A stretch of 64,000 nucleotides of DNA from Lepidodermella squamata (taxonomy: Eukaryota; Gastrotricha). Shown here in pieces: positions 11,828-24,100 of this stretch; position 1 is the first letter of the stretch, and the number at the start of each line of letters is the position of its first letter. The stretch is taken from positions 2,480,001 to 2,544,000 of the forward strand of contig JBLDXI010000001.1 of assembly GCA_047495785.1 (NCBI GenBank), read 5' to 3'. The position numbers and the translations under genes are program-made. A model generated the notes under the pieces. It was not told where the DNA came from, did no database searches, and saw only the letters and a program-made list of their open reading frames with translations.

Positions 11828-14057
11828 ATGGCATCTCAGGTATTCGATAAAGCTCCCGATATATCCCAAACGAATGTTTTGAGCGATGCCCTCATCAAGT
11901 TGTACGAATCCTCAACTGGCAGCGATGTTGAACTCATTTTGGACAATGGCTCAAAATTGAAAACTCACCGTGCGATATTAGCTGCTCATTCACCTGTTTT
12001 CGCTCGAATGCTGAGCGATCCTAGTTTTAAGGAAGGCCAACTCGGTGTCGTCAAATTACCTGGAAAATCGGCCAAGACCGTGGACGCGTTTTTGCGATAT
12101 TTGTATTCGGGATGCATTTCGCCCCAGAAGCTTGAAGTAACGACTGCTGTCCGAATTTACGCAATGGCTCACGAATATGAGGTACTCCCGCTATATCGAG
12201 CGCTAACTGATACATTCATGCTGGTAATCTATTTCCCAAAACCACATATTTAGTATACAGAAATGATTCTGTAGTTTGGAATGAATGCTAATGCTATCTG
12301 GAGCATTTTTGATGCGGCTATACTTTTCGAGGAGGAAATTTTGGCTGAAGAATGTCGTCAATTTATCTACTACAACGCCCCGGACGCGCTGAAGAGTGAA
12401 TCATTCTGCGATTTGTCAAAATCGGCCCTGCTTGAGGTGATTTCGGACGATTTTCTCTTCGCGCCCGAGGTCAGCATTGCCTTGGCCGTTAGCCGATGGC
12501 AGGAAAAGAATAACGAGGCGAAAATGGAGGAAATCCTCAGTAAGATTCGATACTCGTTAATAAAGCTCGATGGCTTTAATTTGGTTGGTGCAGCTCCGTT
12601 GTATGAAATGCTTGCCGCTCAAAAGATCGACATTAGATCAGTTGGGAAAACGGGATACAACCCGCAGAAGCCAGATTGTTCGAGGAAACAACCAGAATCA
12701 ATAGGTATCTTTTAAGCGTTTACTGTTAAAATATTTTCTAAAATTCGACTCGACTTTCGTTCAGCTTCGAAATCGAATGGAACAGTTGTCGAGGGGGTTG
12801 ACCCGGCAGTTTTGTTTGGCCCGTTTACCGGGTTCGAGGAGCGAGGTAAAGTGGATAGCTACAAGTCGATCGTCATTTCGTTGTCAAAGCCCCACAACGT
12901 CGCCTCTGTCTCGTTTTTCCTGCATTCCTCGGGGGGCAATGCCCCATCTAAATTCTCTATCGATGTCTCCCAGTCGTCTGAGGCGAAGTGGCAAAAAATT
13001 GCCGCCTGCATCCCGGAAGGATCGCCAGCTGGAAAACATGTTGTTATGTTCAAGCGACAGAAGGTATCGATGAGTAAGTTCCCCGCCTCTTTGTCTAAAA
13101 TGATACATGACCGTTAGCAAGTTTGGCATTAACTTTGACATCGTGTGACGTCGCTTTCAAGTTCAATTAGCGGGGAGTCGAACGGTATAAAAAGTTTCAT
13201 AGTCATCAGGGTTGAGAAATTGAGCTTTGAAGCTAAAGGGAGAAAGGAGCAAATTTTGATAAAAATGCGCCTCAAAAAAATTGAGTATTTATTGCCTCAA
13301 TTAATAATCCCCACGCAATGTATGTTATTGTCTTAAGCGCAGTCGACATTAGTAGGGTAATCTGAGGTGAGGCATTTTACTGGATATTCAAAAATGTGGT
13401 TGGAATCGAGCTAATGTTTCCACATCAGCCTAAATTGATGATACACTAAGGGTAATTTGGAGTTTCACATCTTTTGAGGAGGACATGAACTATAGAAAAA
13501 CTGGGTAAGAACATCTTGAAATCCAAGAATCGTTCTTCTTCAAGTAATTAAATTTTAGAGATTTGCTGGAAATTACAGAAAAAGCGCCAACCCCACTTTT
13601 CGGTCACATGAACGGTTTTTTTATTTGGGTATCGCCGCAGTAGTCTTCTTCAGATGGATTAATTGTATCATCTAGAAAAACTTCGGAAGCTAGTTTCCTA
13701 AAATTCAGCCTACCGTGCTAAACAGGCTTAACTAGCTTACATTGCAAGCAGGATTTTTCAAAAGCTTTTTGAACATTTTCGATGAAATATAAAATCAGTC
13801 ATTTGGTTCGTAAAATACCTATCCATGTTTACGATAGTTTCATAGAAATGTTATTATTCATTATTGCAGTTAAAATCACCGCGCAATGTGCAACTGCGTC
13901 GCACAATGGCTATGTCATTCGCGCATTTATTTGCCCGGCACTGAATCTCGAGGCTAGCTATCGCGCTGAATGGATAAGACAATGCCCGGATGGTCAATCA
14001 ATGATTTTCGTTGTCGACAAGGACGGCAAACACATCAAGTCATATCGTTCTGGCTGA
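11828..14057 (+). CDS. BTB-BACK-discoidin protein, BTBD9-like, paralog 4
   Basis: Exons 11828-12223, 12275-12704, 12765-13073 and 13870-14057 encode 440 residues. BTB core SDVELILDNGSKLKTHR, BACK with LFAPEVSIALAVSRW, discoidin-like domain with NVASVSFFLHSSGG and KFSIDVSQSSEAKW, ending IKITAQ and CPALNLEASYRAEW. Exon 1 and intron 1 (51 bp) are almost identical to those of paralog 5, while later exons are only about 65-75 percent identical in protein. The last intron is 796 bp. Function inferred from the family. Confidence 0.86.
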
Positions 14058-15574
14058 AACGGCTCGTGGCGATTGATCGTTACAATTAACAACAATTAGT
14101 TATTACTGCTACCTATAGTCAATTTTCGCGAATTATTTTTTCAGTAATCAACGATCGTCTTTTATAGCGTGTCACAAAAAACTCGGACGTGCAATAAAAC
14201 AAATAAACATGCTTTCACTGTTGTATTGTATTGTATTGTATCGTCTATTCGCAAATTTCATCATTGAATTCAGCAAATTAAAATGAAGCACACGCATAAC
14301 TGTTGTTCGAGAACGGCGCCTCACCACACTTGGGAGGTGATTTTCAAAAATGTCAGAATTGTTTTTCACATATAGTTTGAAACTAGAATGATTGGTGCAT
14401 ACTACCTCATTAGAAAGGCTATTCCACGCATCTCTAGTGCGATTGAAGAAGGAGTATTTGAAAGCGTCTGTTCTATATATTGCAGCCTTAATTTGATGAG
14501 ATGGACCTTTTTTACGCTGCGAAATAACAAAAAAATCCGCAAACTTCAGGTCGGAGATATTTTGGCAGATTGTTTGCTTGTTGGGGCTTGTTGGGCTTGT
14601 TGTTGGTTGTTGGGATATACGAGGAGAGGAGCGCGAGGAAGATGAACACAATGCTGAACACCTGCTGAACACAATGGCATAATAATCTGGGGACAGAAGA
14701 TCGCAAATCTCAAAGCACTTACCCGCCAAATGCGACAAAAAGGCGCCCTGGGTCCCAGGTCTGTATCCTCTGTAATGGAGTAGGAAGAAAGACGAGTGAT
14801 TAATGGTGCGCCACTGTTTGAAGCTCAGACGAGATTATTTGTAGCTGCATCTAAAAGTTGTCTCCATATTGGAAACCAAAGCTCCCCAAATGCACCAACG
14901 ACCTGACCCATTCTCTCATCTCTCCCATCCTCCATCGGGATCTTGATTGAAGCTTGACGAGCCCCGAGCTCTTTACTTATCGAGGAAAGGGTCAACTTAT
15001 TCTGATTATGGGAAGATAACAGGCCAAGATAACACTTGATAAATCACTATGCGTAACAGAATTAAGTAAAAATATGACAAAGAGCTACTTTACTGGCTTT
15101 ATTGTCAACAATGAGAATAAGCGTTCTATTCTCTATGATGTCATGCAATTCATGTTGAAATTCATCTTGCAAAATCAGAGTCTTGCAGGGAAATAAGTCG
15201 GCCATGTATGTCATGCGGGCTATGCGTTTCGTTGCGGGCTTGCGATGGTCCGTTTTGGTTCAGTTTAGGTTCAGAGATAAAACCTTCATGCAAATTTAGG
15301 GTACCATCGAGAGGCTCTCGATTTTTGAATTGTTCAACTTTGAGCAACGATAGCTCGGTAAAACGGTGATGAATCCGGTTCCTCTGAATCTAACGGTAAA
15401 ACGGCTCCTCTGGTTGCGCCACTTTATACTTGATACCATCACGAACCAACAGCGAGCTCTGCGGTAAAGGAGGCAGTGAACAACTTTCGTTTTCTCATTG
15501 ATTTTTTTGTTTCTAAATTTAGGATTCAAAAATGTAATTAATCTCTGTTTTTCTAGTTATTTTTATTACTAGTT
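14058..15574 (+). other. Intergenic region holding a LINE 3' fragment
   Basis: Between BTB paralogs 4 and 5. AATAAA at about 14196 may end paralog 4. The 14.17-14.74 kb part is the tail of a non-LTR retrotransposon on the minus strand. I see no gene in 14.74-15.57 kb; TTTTTCTAG ends near 15557, about 18 bp before the next ATG, in the same place as in paralog 4. Confidence 0.5.
14172..14738 (-). mobile_element. 3' end of a non-LTR retrotransposon (LINE) reverse transcriptase
   Basis: A 188-codon minus-strand frame contains YSFFNRTRDAWNSLSNEVV followed by SFKLYVKNN, the typical conserved tail after the reverse transcriptase domain of CR1/Jockey-type LINEs. Downstream on the minus strand (14220-14245) come tandem ATACA units, which fit the short tandem repeats found at CR1-like 3' ends. 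The rest of the element is missing, as expected of a 5'-truncated copy. Assignment to clade is tentative. Confidence 0.6.
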
Positions 15575-18254
15575 ATGACATCTCAGGTATTCGATAAAGC
15601 TCCCGATATATCCCAAACGAACGTTTTGAGCGATGCCCTCATCAAGTTGTACGAATCCTCAACTGGCAGTGATGTTGAACTCATTTTGGACGATGGATCA
15701 AAATTGAAAACTCACCGGGCCATTTTAGCTGCTCATTCACCTGTTTTCGCTCGAATGTTGGGTGACCCTAGTTTTAAGGAAGGCCAATTCGGTGTCGTGA
15801 AGTTACCCGGAAAATCGGCGAAGACCGTGGACGCTTTTTTGCGTTACTTGTATTCGGGATGCATTTCGCCCCAGAAGCTTGAAGTAACGACTGCTGTCCG
15901 AATTTACGCAATGGCTCACGAATACGAGGTACTCCCGCTATATCGAGCGCTAACTGATACATTCATGCTGGTAATCTATTTTCCCAAACTCCCATATTTA
16001 GTATACAGAAATGATTCTGTAGTTTGGAATGAATGCAAATGCTATCTGGAGCATTTTTGACGCTGCTCTGCTTTTCGAGGAAGAAAATTTGATCGAAGAA
16101 TGTCGCCAATTTATTTACAACAACGCTTCTGAAGCTTTGAAGAATGAATCATTCTGCGATTTGTCGAAATCAGCCCTGCTCGATGTTATTTCGGATGACT
16201 GCCTCTTCGCGCCTGAGGTCGAAATCGCGCTCGCTGTGTGCCGCTGGCAGGAGAAGAACAAAGAGGTCAAAATGAGGGACATTCTCAGTAAGATACGCTA
16301 CACGTTGATTAGGCTGGACGGTTTTAATTTGGCCGATGGAGCTCCGTTGTACGAGATGCTTGCTGCTCAAAAAGTCGATATTAGATCAGTCGGAGAATTC
16401 GGCTTCAGCCCTGAGGAGCCAGATGATCCGAGAAAAAAACCCGAATCCTTAGGTGGAACCATAGACAACTCTATACAGATCGGAAACTAGCGATCTTCCT
16501 ATAGTAAATAAATTCACACCAAAACGTGAAAAAGTGGGCACGCGACCTTCATTTTTATTCACTCATCGCCCTATCCGCCCATAGTAATTTTTCCGATTTT
16601 TAATTATTTTCTAAAATTCCCTGAGAAAATGTTTCATTTCCGACAAATTTCAAACAAATTTTCCGGAATACTAGAAGCGCTCCTCTATCGAATGAGTCCC
16701 GTCTCATGAGACGGTTTTTTATCTAACTTTTTTTAAATTATCTCAAAGTTGGTCACTTTTACGAAAAATCGCCATTTCAAGAGTCTTTCAGGACGGTAAC
16801 ATTTTTCATTTTAAGCCGAAAAATTCCGAGAAAAATACTATGATCTTATTCGAATTTTGCTCTATCCAAAGATATAAAACTTGAGCGAATCAGAATTTTT
16901 TTCGAATTTCGCGAAATTTTCTGACTTGTAATATTGGGATTTTGCGTGATATTGCTAAATCTAAAAATAGCTATTAGGTTTTTTGTAGCTATTTTTAGCT
17001 CGCTCAAAGTATTATCAAGCGAATGCAAATTTCGCGAAATTCAAAAAATTCTGATTAGCTCTTGGATAGAGAAGTTTTATATCTTTGGATAGAACAAAAA
17101 TCGAATAAGATCATAGTATTTTTCTCGTAATTTTTCGGCTTAAAATGAAAAATTTTACCGTCCTGAAAGACTCTTGAAATGGCGATTTTTCGTAAAAGTG
17201 ACCAACTTTGAGATAATTTAAAAAAAGTTAGATAAAAAACCGTCTCATGAGACGGGACTCATTCGATAGAGGAGCGCTTCTAGTATTCCGGAAAATTTGT
17301 TTGAAATTTGTCGGAAATGAAACATTTTCTCAGGGAATTTTAGAAAATAATTAAAAATCGGAAAAATTACTATGGGCGGATAGGGCGATGAGTGAATAAA
17401 AATGAAGGTCGCGTGCCCACTTTTTCACGTTTTGGTGTGAATTTATTTACTATAGGAAGATCGCTAGTTTCCGATCTGTATAGAGTTGTCTATGGGTGGA
17501 ACATTTTTCCCTTTTCTAAATCAAAAACTATTTTCGATTTAAAGCAGGTCAAATTTTAAATATCAAAATCCTTTAATAATTGATTATCAAAATGAATTAT
17601 TTCAAGTTGTGTTACTTTGACATGCAGCTACAAGTCTAAATGGAACAGTTGTCGAGGGAGTCGACCCGGCTGTTTTGTTTGGCCTGTTTACTGGTTTCGA
17701 GCCGCGTGGCTCTGTCGAGAACGGCAAGTCGGTTGTAGTTGCATTACGAAAGCCGCACAGCATAGCATCGATGTCATTCTTCCTGCATTCCATTGGCAAC
17801 GCCTCATGCAAGTTTTCTATCGAAGTTTCACGCTCGTCTGAAGCCAAGTGGGTAAAATTAGCCGAAAGTCTCGCAGAATCGCCAGCTGGAAATCACATCA
17901 TCATGTTTAAACGGCAAAAGGTTACAATGAGTAAGTCCCAATTTCTAGGCTTTTATTATACTAAATTCCATCGGAGGTCTGAGTTTTATGGTTTTATGAA
18001 AAATGAGGTTTATCGTTTCATCGTAACAAGATAAGTTATGTATTTGTCGATTATTTTTAATAGTTCGAATTACGGCTCAAAGTGCCATTTCTACTCAGCA
18101 TGCTTCTTTTGTGATTCGCGCATTCCTTTGCCCGGCGATGAATTTCGAGGTCTTTTTTCGCGCTGAATGGACCACCCAAAGCCTAGATGGTCAACCTATG
18201 ATTTTTGTGGTCGACAAAGACAAGAAGCTCATCAAGTCTTATCGCGCTTTGTGA
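15575..18254 (+). CDS. BTB-BACK-discoidin protein, BTBD9-like, paralog 5
   Basis: Exons 15575-15970, 16023-16452, 17628-17930 and 18064-18254 encode 439 residues with BTB, BACK and a discoidin-like domain (SIASMSFFLHSIG, KFSIEVSRSSEAKW, RITAQS). Exon 1 is near-identical to that of paralog 4. The second intron (1,175 bp) is almost filled by a foldback element at 16460-17494, whose 8-bp target duplication GGTGGAAC covers the splice donor itself (exon end G, then GTGGAAC). The donor survives because the left copy of the duplication restores it. AATAAA occurs at about 18395. Function inferred from the family. Confidence 0.85.
16460..17494. mobile_element. Long foldback (inverted-repeat) DNA element, 1,035 bp, with 8-bp target duplication
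   Basis: The left arm (from CATAGACAACTCTATAC at 16460) and the reverse complement of the right arm (ending at 17494) look identical for about 340 bp, then match with a few substitutions to about 460 bp, leaving a central spacer of roughly 100 bp. Each arm also contains a perfect 16-bp palindrome, CCGTCTCATGAGACGG. Both ends are flanked by GGTGGAAC (16452-16459 and 17495-17502), a perfect 8-bp target site duplication as made by hAT-like and some other transposases. There is no transposase frame, so it is non-autonomous. The high arm identity suggests a recent insertion or arm homogenisation. Confidence 0.92.
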
Positions 18255-19389
18255 AATTTGGTGATGAAAGTGAAGCGGGTCAACTTATTTTGATCAGCCT
18301 TGAACATTATTGTGATCTATTTATGCATTACAATTACATTAGCCATAAATTATACAATATAAGCTCCAATAAGTTCAACTCGGTCGTAGTAATAATAAAG
18401 AAAATGAATTTACCGACTGTCGATAACTAGCTGAATTTTTCACCAGAAATTCAACATTTGGAATTACTGCTGTATTTCACTTTCTTCCCTAAATCTTATA
18501 TCCGCAGTGATATATGCCTACGATTTTTACGAGAAAGCATGTGAGCTAGTTCAACACGACGTAGAGGCTAAAAGGCTGAAAACAGAACGTCCAAGCCAGT
18601 CAACGATTTTTTGGTAGAAATCGTCGCAATCTTTTGAGATAAATTGAACTGAATTACCGTCATATCGCAGAATAAGGGGCTATTCGGTGACACAATCGTT
18701 CAAGCAGTAGAATGAGGCATACTAAAAAAACTATGAAGTGAAAGTCGATAATATTTCACAAGGAGCTACGTCGATAGATGACCACATATTCTGTGAAAAG
18801 CATGAGATCAAAGAGTAAACGGCACTAAAGCTGTGGGCTCTCTTTGAATGGTTCGATCGGGGAGGCCCCTGAACCCAATTCCCCAGTAAAAATGAAGGAA
18901 AAATCAAATGGCCCTCGATTTACACGCGCCTCGCAGTAGCAGTCAAGTTCGAATTTTTAATTAGTCTGTCCTGCCAGGTCAAAAGCGGAAAGTAACCCAG
19001 GCAAGGACAAAGTTGAGCTCAGCTCGCTGCTTTGTCATTTGCTCAGTGCAAGCTATAGCTGCTGTAGGCGTCCTGGCGTTGTTAATGCGCGAGCAAAGCC
19101 GAAAAGGTAGGAGTTTTAGCATATCTTGCATGATCGCTTAATTTCACACCCAAAAAATGAGAAATACCTTGGCTTGTTTGCTTTATCGAGGGCGGCGTAT
19201 TCAATGCGTTGTTTTAGCAGGAACCTTTCGTCAAACTCGCGTTGAGGCTCGGCTGATTCAACATATGACGTTGAGAAAGGCTTCGTCGGTAGTAAGATCG
19301 GAAGCGGCATCATTCATCATTAATTTCATCCTCCTACAAGCAAGTCTTTTCTCCTTTATTTCTTAAGCGTCGAGTGCAAAATTTCGGAA
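18255..19389 (+). other. Intergenic region with one orphan exon-like frame
   Basis: No complete gene. At 18508-18617 an acceptor-like site (TATCCGCAG) is followed by an open frame of about 36 codons (IYAYDFYEKACELVQHDVEA...) ending in TAG; I cannot connect it to a start. The 19040-19230 stretch resembles 20060-20210. TTTATTTCTTAAG ends at 19367, 22 bp before the next ATG. Confidence 0.4.
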
Positions 19390-19714
19390 ATGCTGGCTAA
19401 AGTTGCTGTCGTTCTAGCCGTTCTCATCGCAGTCACTAGCTGCTTCGATACACAAAAAGCTGCTGCAGGTAAATGCTTCAGTACATATCTTGTAAATAAC
19501 TACGATAAGCGCCTTTTTACCAGATTTCAAAAAGTTCACTAAGATCGAGATTTTCGACCATCAAAACTTTTATCGTAGTATGTATCCCATTACTCGCGAA
19601 GAGTGTGCATCGTTTTGCATGCTTCACTCGCCTCCATGTAATGGTTTCATATTCGAAGGTACCCATTGCCAACTTTTACAACCTCGGACGGATGCTATTT
19701 ACAAGAAGATTTAA
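19390..19714 (+). CDS. Small secreted PAN/apple-like protein
   Basis: Two exons, 19390-19468 and 19524-19714, encode 89 residues. The start is a clear signal peptide (MLAKVAVVLAVLIAVTSC), followed by a short domain with the PAN/apple-type pattern ECASFCMLHSPPCNGF and FEGTHCQLL. PAN/apple domains bind proteins or sugars outside the cell. The intron is 55 bp in phase 1. With only about 65 mature residues this is one domain and nothing else. The assignment rests on cysteine spacing and is tentative; the gene itself is well supported by signal peptide, splice sites and frame. Confidence 0.65.
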
Positions 19715-21168
19715 CACAACACGCCAAAAACGCCCGTGAGAGATGAGTGAAGCTTTAATTTGAAAGTGAATCGTGCTGGATGTTGCCATATCAAACGCTC
19801 TGATATCAAGAAATTACGTTCAAATAAAGCAATGATGAGTTGGGCACAAAGTAGCTCATAAATGGCGTGTTTCAGTGTCAGATGGGACCGATGATTTTCT
19901 GCCATTTGATGGCTTCTTTCTCGGAACGATCCCACTCTATTCCTCATTCTTAAACCTGGTTTTTCGATTGAGTTTTACCACTCAAGGAGTGTTCCCACTG
20001 TGTGAATGCGAGAGCGAGCCGTGCGGTTGATTGGAATGACAAGGCGATGTCCATTTCGAGATGCGCGTCAATAATGCGCGAGTGTAGCCGTAGCGGTAGT
20101 TCCATTTGCATACCGCTTAATTTCACGCTCAAAAATGACAAATGTATGAATAGCTGGGCTTGTTTGTTTTCTCGGGGGCGCCGTTTTTACGTTGTTAGCT
20201 CTCCGTGAAGCGTTTACGCCATAATTCTGAAGTCATGGCGATAAGTGTGAAATGTCTGCAACGTCACTATTGGTTTGAAGGTGGCCTGAGTTTACCTCCC
20301 GGGGAATTTGATATGTGCATAAGTATCACTCGAAATAGTCACAAAATAGTCTCATAATTCGCAAGGAATTTGCGTACACTTGGTATTGGACAGAAAAGAT
20401 CAGCCAGGTATCAGGAATATCAGGAGGATAGCTTCATTGCGAAAATCAGAGCACATTTGAAGATTTGATATATATTTGCGGGGGTTTTCAATGGTCCTGA
20501 TCGCGATTTTATTGAAACCCGCTTGTCTCTATCCATCACCGTTAATGCTGTGCAAAAGGTGGTCGAAATCGCCCTATCGGCCCAGATGATTTCAGGCGAT
20601 TTTTTGAGCCCCCTGATAAAAATAGACATTATTCAAGTCGATGAGACTATGCCGGGCAGAGGTAATATTCCCGATAAATTCGATAAATTTCAAGCTCAAA
20701 TTTGTGGTTAGCCCATGATCAAAAGGTCTCAAAAGATCGATCTTTTGAGATGAATTAACTGAACTATTATAGTTATAGCCCCATTTTCACTTGTCGATTG
20801 CGTTTAATTTGCCTTACGTTTTATAGAGATCTTGACAAGTTAAATCTGGTGATGTGATCAAGAAACCGAAATTTCTCGGTGAATCTCTTTTTTTCCTTAT
20901 TATTCACGTTAACGATCGTCAGAGCTCATCTATTCATGCGAGTTTTTTTATTGATAGAATAAAACCGCACGGCGTCATATTTTATGCTAGCAAATGGCAC
21001 ACAGTTTTATCGGCGCGTGCGAGAATTTGCCGTGTCAAAAACAGTTTTTGACCCTTTTGGCATATCATCGCTGGTGGAAGTCTTGTGGTAGGAATTGAGA
21101 ACTCACTCTCATTTCAAGAATTTCGTCCCCCATATATACATTCCTATTTCATAACATTGCTGGGAAAA
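19715..21168 (+). other. Intergenic region, 1.45 kb
   Basis: No gene found. About 20060-20210 repeats sequence found upstream of the PAN-like gene (shared blocks include AATGCGCGAG and CGCTTAATTTCAC), which suggests a duplication of that gene's 5' flank. Confidence 0.4.
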
Positions 21169-24100
21169 ATGACAGTTGACGTCCTGATGGACACATTACC
21201 GAGTGAAATCGTCACCAGAATTTTCTTGCTGCTGAAAACTAGAGACATCTTCCATAACCTCGCTCGAGTTTGCAAACGGTATTTGTTTTTTTCCGCCCTA
21301 TGAAGCTTATATAATCAATTTTTATCGGTAAAGATGGTGCAATTTTGTCAATTCGCAAGACTTTTGGCGAGAAATTGCCGTTTATGAATTCGATCATCGC
21401 GCTGCCGAATTTTTCGATGCAGCTCCTGTTAAGCGAAACCTAAATCGAGAGCTAGTTTTCGCATCCCACGCTTCAAATTGCCATGACGCCATTATCCTGG
21501 AACCCGTCGTCCATTTGCCGATTCAAGATCGGCGGAAACTAGGCGAATTCGGGACAATAGTTCTGAGGCCTCAATCTCAAGTTTGCGTTTTAGCTAAAAT
21601 GTACCTAATTATTTTTAATCCATTTTATTTGAAGAATTTAGGAGATTGCAGCTTGAACCTAGCTATTCGAACTTCCTCAAAATATGAGGGTAATTTCGCC
21701 ATTGTATCGTCAGATTGTCAAATAATCGAAATTATAAAAAGGGTAATATTTCCTCAAATTTCGGCGCTAAAATTTCTTACCTGTTTCAATTTTCAGGGAA
21801 CTGATAGAATTTGGTTTGGGTCTAAATAAGTGCACCACCTAAAATGAGGTTCCAGCACTAAATTTGGGAGTGCGTTTACCTAATTTGCAAACAGCTCTCA
21901 CTAAATCATTTGGGCACCTAAATATGAGTTCCAGCACTAAATATCAGCATTCAGCACCTATTACTGTTGTTAAGCCCAGGGGAGGCTTTCAGGCATTCTC
22001 GACCACGCGCCCTCAGACGATGAATGTCTTATTACCCCGATTAGACGTGACAGCTCAAGCCCCTTCTATAGGGATGTAAGGTAGGGATGGGTTTACGGTT
22101 CCGAGAAATGTTAAGGAGTTGTGATTAGGATATGACGCAGCCGCGATTTTAGGCTCGCTTGCATAATTAAAAAAAGTGTGGACTTCAAAAAATGCATATT
22201 ATGCAAATGAGCCATGCTGTTGAGATAAGCATCACTTTATGACACACTCTTTCGATTGGGAATCGTTTATTTGCTCACTGCCGACAACTCTGCTACGGAA
22301 CGCATACGGAAGTTGTCTTTTTACACGGGACCATCATGGTGGGACCCTGAGAGGCAGTACGGACTGTATTTCGAATGGCTCAGTCCGAAATTTTGAAACT
22401 TGCCAGCTTCGAGAGTAATTATACCTAAATGAGACGTGGCAATCTCTATCATCGCAGTTATTGTTTGAAGGTTAGGCGTTGCGCAATATTGGACACAGTC
22501 AGTTTTCACCTTTTGAAATGCATAGGATAGAGATAGGACTGAAATGGTTTGCCACAGAGATGAGTGGCTGTAGTAGCAAAGACTAAAATAGTGCTATTTG
22601 CCCATGGTCTAAGGTATACTAATGCGTCCCTCCTGAAAGAGGCTCTCCTAAAAGGTATTTTACATGTCAACATCCTGCCTTATTTGCATATGCGCACATT
22701 TTTTACGGCCTAGCAAACGTTTGACCTCTGACCTACAACCTACAAGTGATGCCTGACCCTGCTTGCGATTAGCGGCGGACATTACAACCAGATCTGTAGT
22801 GTCTAGGTGTGAAAAAGCAAGTGTTTATGGTCGATTGATCTTGCTTGGGGATAGGGGATAGAGAATAGGGCCCAGTTCGATCGGTGGATCCTAGAAGTCA
22901 CTGCTCTCCAGCGGCCTCGCTAGTGCGGCATGATGGCATTCCTATCCACGAATTAGGTGGTAGCTTTGCATATTTAGTGTTAGAGTTGCTTATTTAGTGT
23001 TAAATAGGATTAGTGGGAGCGAGTTTTAAATTTAGTGCTGGAGCTCTAAATTTAGTGCTTGAGTCTTTATTTTAGTAGGTGCAGTTGGCACACCCATTTG
23101 GTTTGCCTCCAATTCGATATTTGATTGTTCGAAGCATCTATTGGCTGCTCAATTCGGTGATCTCAAACACTGCGAAATTCGTCTAGTTTTACCCTCCGAT
23201 GCTAGAAACCTAGCAAGAAGATCGGTAAGAAAAGCTATAGCTTCATTTTTTAGCTTATTTTGCTCATATTTTTCTCGAAGGTCCTAAATTCTAAATTCAA
23301 ATTATTTTCATTACTTTTCAAAATTATTGGAATTGTTTGTCCGTGTTTAATCTTATTGTGCAATTAAAAAATGGCGAATTTCAAAGAAATGTTCTGCTAT
23401 TTTGGTGGCTGTAAAATATGTCAATTTCGGAAATTTTCTTTTGAATTTCATTTTAACTTGAAAATAGATGGTTCCAGCTCTAAAAATAAGAGATTTTTAC
23501 CTTCGCTATCCAAAATTTTGCATCATCTTCGGAAAATGATAAAACCTAATAGGTTTATTCATAATTCAGATAAATGACACGGCAGCATTGAGTTCAGCTG
23601 TAAATGAAGAAAATCTCGAGAAAACTCTACATCTTTTGAACTTTGCTCATCCTGAAATAAACGGTAGCGATGTTTATGTCGCCGGCTATAAAGTCCCTAT
23701 CCCAATCCTGACCGCGCTGAACAAGCCTATCTGTCCAAAAACCACGGAAATTCTTCAAATTTTGATCGATCATGGGTCGAATGTCAACGGTAAAAGCTTT
23801 TGGCCTTCTACTACATTGAACGCCGCGGCGAAAGCGGGCAATCTAGCTGCGCTGGAACTGCTTCTGAAACATGGCGCGAAAATTGATGGGAAAATCGGCG
23901 AAAATGATTTAACACCCCTTGAAACTTCGATCAAGTCAAATCACATTGAATCTGCTCTGCTTTTACTTCGAAATGGGGCGAATCCTCAGAACGCGCTACA
24001 TGTCTCGGCTAGCCACTCGAAAATCGAAAAATCAGAGCAATTCGAAGCTTTTCTCGACGAATTTCTGGCCGCAGGGTGTGACATAAATTTTCCGGATAAA

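Noticed and set aside
21581-21641. Intron of the F-box gene ending at TTTAG in 21641
   Set aside because: It breaks the frame at once. A 51-bp intron at 21601-21651 ending in TTGCAG keeps the frame and was used instead.
21820-23084. Splicing out the inserted element of the F-box gene with GT at 21820 and CAG at 23084
   Set aside because: The join shifts the frame and meets a stop within about 15 codons, so it cannot rescue the protein.
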